Source: Dichetophora obliterata
Lineage: Eukaryota; Arthropoda; Insecta; Diptera; Sciomyzidae
Length of the DNA: 64,000 bases
Reading direction: 5' to 3'
NCBI GenBank assembly: GCA_963920525.1
Contig: OY986439.1
Location: forward strand, 22,968,819-23,032,818
Both the position numbers and the translations under genes were made by a program. Positions 57,858 to 64,000 of this stretch are shown here, in pieces; position 1 is the first letter of the stretch; every line of letters begins with the position of its first letter. The notes beneath the pieces are model-generated. The model was given only the letters and a program-made list of their open reading frames with translations. It searched no databases and had not been told where the DNA came from.

Positions 57858-58477
57858 AGGGTATTCACAAAAACGTTGTTTTCATTGTAGATAATAAGCC
57901 TTATGGAATTGATAGTTTGGGGTTGAACAATTTAAGAAGTAAATAATTCATAACATTTTTACTATAATTTTTATTATTTTTTACTTGAAACTAAAAAACG
58001 TAAATTAATTCATTTATAAAGCAACAAAAACAAAACAAGACAAAACACATAAAGGGTGTTCACAAAAACGTTTCAGTGTAGTTAAAAATCCCCGTGGTAT
58101 TGATACCGCACTTTACCGAGCGGTTTTTATATTTTTTGTTGTTTTACATGATATCTCTAAAAATTAATAGTGGTAATTTTAAGTAGCCCAATGATATGTT
58201 TAAAACATGTTTTCTAAATTCCATAAACAACCGATCGGTTGACAGTTATTTTCTAATTGTAAAAATGGAAGAAGCTCAAAATGCAAGTAAAACTATTTTT
58301 GTCATACATTAATAAAATATATCAAATTGGATAGTTAATTTATTTGCATAGTAACCAAAAGCTATAGTGGGAGGTTCCCAACCACAAAATCTATTTTAAA
58401 GAGTGCTCATAATTGTGGTCTTCAACTATGGCAAAAAAAAATACAATACCACGATACCACACATTCATGAATACCCT
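57858..58477. mobile_element. TA-flanked MITE, GGGTATTCAC family, copy 3
   Basis: Ends AGGGTATTCAC (57858) and TGAATACCCT (to 58477), flanked by TA. The internal sequence repeats AAAACACATAAAGGGTGTTCAC at about 58050, as if two related ends lie in tandem. No ORF. Confidence 0.7.
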
Positions 58478-58479
58478 TA

Positions 58480-59488
58480 TTTTTAATAAGCACAAGAAAA
58501 ACTTAAACAATATAAATTGTATTAATTTAAAGAACAAAAATATAAAAAATAAAAACAGTTTAAGGTAGAATTATATGAATGTTAAAAAAATTGTTTTATG
58601 TTTTTTGTGTTTAAGGTAAATTAAGGTTGGAAAAGACTTTTCAAAATTAAATTTTTTTTTTTCTAGCATCTTTAGGTAAAACGTAGCCTTCGTCTTAAGC
58701 TTCGTTCGTTTTCCGACGATATCGGACAAAATTGGCTTGATGTATTTTTTCCTTGCGTCGTCGTCCACTGTAACGTTGCTTACGTTGCTCAAATACTCTT
58801 AACGTGAGTATTTGTCAAAAAAATTATTACCAGATTGTAAAAGTTCATCATTTTGCGTAAAATTGACAAAAACCTTAAATATTTTATACTTATTCTAAGC
58901 AATATTTAATAGGTAGCATCATTTTTTGCATCAGCTGTTTCGTTTGCTTTGTTTTTTTTTTGACATATATGAATAATTTTTGCTGCAAATTTGATCATAG
59001 TGAAAAGGTTTGTGAAAATTAATAATTATAATGTTTTCCGCGATCACTTTATACAATTTTAATGAATCGGATGCAAAGCAGGCAAGGCAGGCAAATCTGC
59101 AAAGCAGGTAAAACTCCAAGATCCAATCCAACTCCAAATTGCTCGCTTGTGGTTTTTTGTGTACTAAATAAAATATAAATTAATTGATTCTAAATTCATG
59201 CATTTGTTAATAAAATAATACATACAATTTTTTTTCAGCAACTTCCATGTCAACAAATCTAAACGATAAGAAAACTTTCATCGTCTATATTTGACGTTTC
59301 GTTTCAAATTTTTTTAATACATCAAGCCAAATTTTCACTACAGTTACGTTATCGTTCATTTCTGAATCAGCTGTTCTCGTTGGGCTAAGAAATTATTTTT
59401 ACATCAAGCGAAAACAGCTGACATTCGGCTTTTGAACGAAGCCTTCGTGAAATGCACGTTACGTTCGTTTTACAGAAAGATGCTATTA
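58480..59488. other. unassigned spacer
   Basis: The minus-strand stretch 58590-58800 is open for about 70 codons with a basic, lysine-rich reading (RKKYIKPILSDIVGKRTKLK). It has no recognisable domain and could be a fragment of a host gene or transposon. The rest is AT-rich, with CAGCTG motifs at 58932, 59370 and 59407. Confidence 0.35.
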
Positions 59489-60380
59489 ATCTATGTATAT
59501 AAAACAAAGTCGGGTTTGTTACACCATTTATAACGGATGGACCGATTTTAATGATCTTTTCTTTGTTGGATTTGTGTTCATCCCAAATAGCAGAATAACT
59601 ATTAAAGTATCGGAAAAACTCAGGAGCGTGGCACCTCCCATACAAATTAAATCTTCTATATCGAATAGCTTTGGAACTATAGGTCGCACAGCAACGGAAT
59701 TCGGTATTCGATCTTAATTTTTACTTGCCGTTATACTGGTAAAATTTTATGGGCGTTGAACGTAGGGCGTGGCACTTTTTCAGCAGCCCAAATTTTCAGA
59801 ATAACTTTCAAGCTATAAGTCACACATTAATGAAACTCGGTTAGAACGTACTATTTAGTCGTGACTTTCGACTGGAAAAATTGAGCGAGTAAATGCCAAA
59901 GGGGTGTGGCACCGCCTATACAATTCAAATTTATTATATCGAATAGCTTTGGAACTAAATGCCGTATTATAATGAAATTCAGTATAGAGTTTCCACTTGA
60001 TGATATCCTTCTACTGGAAAACTGGGATAGGCTTTGGAAAAAGGGTGTGGCTCCGCCCATACACTTTAAATTTTTAATATCAGATAGCTTTGGAACTCAA
60101 TTTCGTATAACAACGAAATTCTGTATGGAATTACATTGGGTGATATCCTTCTACTAGAAAACTGAGACGGTGATTGAACAAGGGGGTGTGGCTCCGCCCA
60201 TACAAGCCAATTTTTTGATATCGAATAGCTTTGGAAATAAATGTCATATAACAATGAAATTCAGTATGGAGTTACTTATTGGTCAGGCATTTCTACTGGA
60301 AAACTGGCACGGGCATTGGAAACTTGGCGTGTCTTCGCCCACACAAACTAAATTCAATTCAATATACTTTACTGCAAAAA
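59489..60380 (+). mobile_element. Helitron-like element with 135-bp minisatellite
   Basis: Begins TCTATGTATATAAAAC after an A, like Helitron 5' ends, then GGATGGACCGATTTTAATGA. From about 59590 there are five to six tandem units of roughly 135 bp, each with GTGGCTCCGCCCATACA, ATCGAATAGCTTTGGAA and TTCTACTGGAAAACTG variants. No 3' CTRR hairpin was identified with confidence. ORFs across it are repeat translations. Confidence 0.6.
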
Positions 60381-60430
60381 CTACCTTTTTCTGGCATAAA
60401 ACACAGTACGACAGTGGTTGGTACACATGA

Positions 60431-60810
60431 GAAATGTTAACAGAATATGAAAATAGGCCTAAAATAAAGAAATACGTGTCTCGGCGTTTTGCTGTAGCAC
60501 GTCAGAATTTTGAGAAAATCGATTTTTAAGCTTCGAAGGACCGTGGAGGTTCACTTGTAATGTAATACTGTTATAAAAATTTCTATAAAAACAGAATGGG
60601 TGAACCGTGTACTCAAAAAAATTTGATTTTGTCGTACTGTGTAATAATCAAAATCAAATCTTCTAAACGAATAAAAATTTCTTCATTTTTAGTTTTAAAA
60701 CCGTAACTTTTGCAACTGAAAGAGATTTTTATCTTCATTACTTTTTGGTAAAGTTATGAAGAAATTAGTTAAAAAAATTAAAAATAAAAAAAAATTTTAA
60801 AAATCTTTTG
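60431..60810. other. AT-rich spacer
   Basis: Nothing recognised. Confidence 0.5.
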
Positions 60811-60811
60811 T

Positions 60812-60886
60812 TCCGCTCATTGTGGGAATCGATCCCACTACCTCATGGCTTCAAAGCTGATGGTTGAGCCGACTGAGCTATCGAAA
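60812..60886 (-). pseudogene. tRNA-like pseudogene
   Basis: Minus strand: TAGCTCAGTCGG (A-box/D-arm), a central CAGCTTTGAAGCC stretch at the anticodon position, then GTGGGATCGATTCCCAC, a perfect 5-bp T-stem and 7-nt loop, and GAGCGGAA. The 5' seven bases (CTTTCGA) do not pair with the 3' AATGAGC, and the anticodon stem is mispaired, so it is not a functional tRNA. The reading of the anticodon (TGA or TTG) is ambiguous. Confidence 0.55.
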
Positions 60887-60889
60887 GTA

Positions 60890-63185
60890 TATTTATTCAA
60901 GTTGAAATGTACTAAAATAATTTCCTAATAGAATTTGCTATAAAATTAAATAATTAAATGACAATGACGGCAGTGTGCTATATTTTTCTTAGACACAAAC
61001 CAATCGTCTTTGTATATATATTATTTGCATATATATTAATAAAAAATCATTTTCTGTAAAATAAAAACAAGAACCTCTCGGAATATTTCGGTGCCGCTGC
61101 CTGTCAGTAAATAGTAAACCTCTGCACGAGTGCGCTTGAAATGCATTTCAGAAAACTGATTTGTGGAGCAAGCGTTGGTTATGTTCGGCTTTCATTAATT
61201 AGAACAAACGTAACACTACAGAGAGCACTCGTCGCGTGAACAGAACAAAAACAAAAGAAAACCGAATCAATGTTATGCTTGAGTCGACAGAGAAGAAAGC
61301 AGCAGAACGAAATGACTTTAAAGTTATGTGATGAACAGCAGAACGCTTGGAGTTATGATGTGTTGTTTAGGTTTCATAGTTTCTGCATTTCTTTCTGAAG
61401 TAAAAATTATCTAAAACGCCAAAAAAAGGGATTTTCTTATTATTTATTGAAATTATAATAAGAGACTTTTTTATTTATTAGAAAAATTAATTTTTTGAAG
61501 CTAAGCTTTTTTTAATTTTTACAATATTTAATTCAATAAAAGTTATTAAAGAATTAAAAATAAAATTATTTTTAAGTAACAACAAAAAAATTAATTAAAT
61601 TTTATTGTGTTACTTAGTTTTGTTGATTATTGTTTCTTCCATTCTTATGATGTTGGATTGTTGTTATTGTTGTTTTTTTTGCTGATAATTATAATGATTA
61701 TTAATTTGTTAATATGATTACTAGTAATGATGTGATTACGTTTGTTGTTGGCGTTGTTGTTTATGGTAGTACTGGTGTTGTTGTTGATCTATTGCGATGA
61801 TGTTTATGTTTTTCATTGTTATTATTTTGTGGTATATCTTAGTAAAACTGAATGATCTACTAGAAAAATGTGATTTCGGAGGGCATTTCTTCAATTATTT
61901 CAAATTTAATTTTGTAGAAATATTTAAGGTAATTGAAAAATAACGCCAGTATTTTATGCCAGGGCATTAGTCAGTAATTTTTTTCAAAATTAAAATATAG
62001 GGACAATTATTCGTTTCATTTCAATTTTACGTTTAGTTTTCTATATATTTTATATACAGTTGCGAACAAAATAATAGCAGTCGTCTTATATTCAGATATG
62101 TTTGGATAAATAATACTAGTATACAAATTTCGTATCTGGTAAACCCATTCTTATTCCTATATGTCCGTTTAACCCTAGTTTCAAATCTGTACTCAGTTTC
62201 CTCCTATATTGTAACAATTTCAATTAACAGGGTGTTTAACGTTTTTGGCACGTGTTTAGTATTATTAATCTAGAATCTGAACTACTCATCATAAAATTTA
62301 AAAATATCATTTTGTATTTTAGAAAAAATATCAGCTCTTCAATCCATATATCAATACTATCGTGTCATGTGCGGTAGTGGAGCAAAAATTTTGAGATTAT
62401 CCAACGAAATATCCACAAATTTTGTATCTTTTGTTTTACGATATTTGAATTTGAAATATTTCGTATTGAATTTTAATGGTTGCAAATCAAAAAAAGCAAA
62501 CTATGCAAAAACCACATGAATTTATTGTATAAAAATATACGCAATTAATATGAAAAAATAAGCATTTTTTGTAAAATACGCAAAACTATGCATTTATTAC
62601 AAAAAATTTAAAAATATGCACTAACTATTGAATGCCATTTAGAAGGAATTTTCATGATTCACAAAGATATCTTTACCATTTGCGCTTTAAGATGCCCAGT
62701 AAAAAGTTGCATTTGCATGAAATTAATAGCCCTTAATCTCTTTGCCAATGTTCTGCTGCGTTAGGTGCAGTGTTCGGACTTTACTGCAATTGCAGTAGAT
62801 ATACTGCGCTTTTTGGCAACATTTAATGTTCTACTGCGAAACTGCGGTTTTTTCAAATCTACTGCGATTTATTCGCAACAAACACTTCTATGGTTATTTT
62901 TGGAAATTAAGTAAGCATTGATGTTGATTAAAATAGTAGAGTTTCAGGGGTACATTACATCTGTATACTGTGGTCTTAGCGCTCAAACAAAAGAAAGTAA
63001 TTTGTTAGGTGAAGCTGTCATTTCGACAAAGAAAATATTTTATAGTTTTACATAAGGTTTTTTGACCAAATTAAGAACTGATTTGGTTTTAACGACCGTG
63101 ATTGAATTTTTCTACAGCAAATATATTTTGAATCAGTAAAAAATATGTTTCTGCAACATGCAAATATATATTGTGTATAGTTATA
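60890..63185. other. unassigned AT-rich region
   Basis: No gene supported. GTT-rich triplet tracts at 61640-61800. At 62057 ACAGTTGCGAACAAAATAAT resembles the terminus of a Tc1-type element, but no partner end is found. Around 62765-62880 short units with CTGCAATTGCAGTAGA and TACTGCG repeat. Confidence 0.4.
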
Positions 63186-63189
63186 CATA

Positions 63190-63950
63190 TACAGAGGGAA
63201 AAACTACAGACTCACTACGTAAATTTATGTACTCATGACATAAATTTCTGCACACATAAATTTGGTGATTTTCTTGTACTAAGTACATGTTGAAATATGT
63301 ATTGACTATATAAATATTTTAAACATTACTGCATGTAGTCAATAAAGAGTTTTATGTACTCATCACAAAATTATGTGTCGTGAATGAATAGATAGATGTA
63401 CGTGGTGGGTACATTTACACAATGCTCATTAAAAAAGTTATTGTTAATAATTTTATGTATTGAGTACAGTTCTGATGTATGTAGTACATATATTATTGAC
63501 CAATTACATAAAATATTAAATAACTGTATGTAGTGAGTACATATATAATGAACCTATTACATAAATATTAACTTTTTGTAATGAGTACATAGATTACTGA
63601 CCCATTACATAAAATAATAAATAATTGTATGCAATGAGTACAGTTCCGATGTACGTAGTAAAAAGATTATTGACTCATTACATAAAATAAAAAATTTTAG
63701 TATGTAATGAGTAGAATTCCGATGTACTCAGTACATAGATTATTGACCCATTATAAAAATGTATGTACAGCATATTTGTGAAGTCACACATGACTTCATT
63801 TTACTAAGTGAATAAATTGATATATAACCAGTATACGCTCACTTTACCCAGTACATATAGCTCTCGTTGCGTTCCCATACAAGATTAAGCACATAGATTT
63901 TACATATATGTATCTGTACTGTCTACATAACTTTTTTCCTTAGTGTATAT
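63190..63950. repeat. tandem repeat block with TACATAAA/GAGTACAT units
   Basis: Diverged units of about 90-100 bp combining TGAGTACAT, ATTGACCCATTACATAAAAT and TTGTATG, about five copies between 63400 and 63770. The block may be bounded by imperfect inverted ends (AGGGAAAAACTACA at 63194; inverse TTTTTTCCTTAG near 63940), which would make it a MITE with a minisatellite core. Confidence 0.55.
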
Positions 63951-64000
63951 TTGTATGTATATCGTCGTTGGGCGTGCAATAACGCGTATCCGCCACTTGC

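Noticed and set aside
59493..60430. Serial ORFs with a repeated SNSFG motif
   Set aside because: Translations of the 135-bp minisatellite in the Helitron-like element.
62057..62100. Tc1-like element beginning ACAGTTGCGAACAAAATAAT
   Set aside because: No matching inverted end or transposase in the remaining window.

Overview
The window looks like transposon-dense, AT-rich nuclear DNA of an insect, probably a higher fly. Supporting signs are a primer-binding site matching insect tRNA-Lys(CUU), hAT, piggyBac, Tc1/mariner, Helitron and non-LTR elements nested in one another, and (CAA)n/(GTT)n-rich spacer DNA. I see no intact host gene, rRNA, functional tRNA or CRISPR array. Coding capacity is almost all transposon-derived, and only one element, a large LTR retrotransposon, has open genes.

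Region 1-16642: a very large Ty3/gypsy-type element on the minus strand. In sense order it has a 5' LTR (16642 down to 11244), a tRNA-Lys primer-binding site (11239-11222), a 2.9 kb repeat-rich leader, gag (8308-6578), pol (6577-3263), and a 3' LTR beginning at 3172 and running off the window start. The LTR has TGTCATG/CATGACA ends and is 5399 bp. The two LTRs differ by one T in a homopolymer over the 3.17 kb that can be compared, so the insertion is recent. Gag and pol lie in one frame separated by a single UGA followed by CUA, a known readthrough context. The element is inserted in, or next to, an unrecognised coding-like sequence (16643-17046).

Region 17-46 kb: a mosaic of non-autonomous and decayed DNA transposons. 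It includes a hAT-like foldback element with a minisatellite core (19970-21769, 8-bp target duplication), a 4.75 kb hAT-like element (22249-27001), a 1 kb inverted-repeat pair, a Helitron-like copy (29089), a foldback next to a decayed mariner (31108-33338), several TA-flanked MITEs, a 555-bp palindromic MITE (39683-40237), a repeat-built foldback (41181-42438), and an element carrying tRNA-like segments (44502-45350).

Region 47-55.4 kb: a jockey/CR1-like LINE on the minus strand, split by four later insertions: a TA-flanked MITE, a hAT remnant, a Helitron and a piggyBac element. Each leaves its diagnostic target site, so the LINE reading frame can be followed across the joins. The piggyBac (52053-55075) has perfect 18-bp ends at TTAA and all catalytic aspartates, but one frameshift and one stop.

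Region 55.4-64 kb: another foldback, a repeat-family copy, the 3' end of a second LINE, a MITE, a minisatellite-bearing Helitron-like element, a tRNA-like pseudogene and a terminal tandem-repeat block. The whole window resembles pericentromeric or intergenic repeat accumulation; that is an inference.
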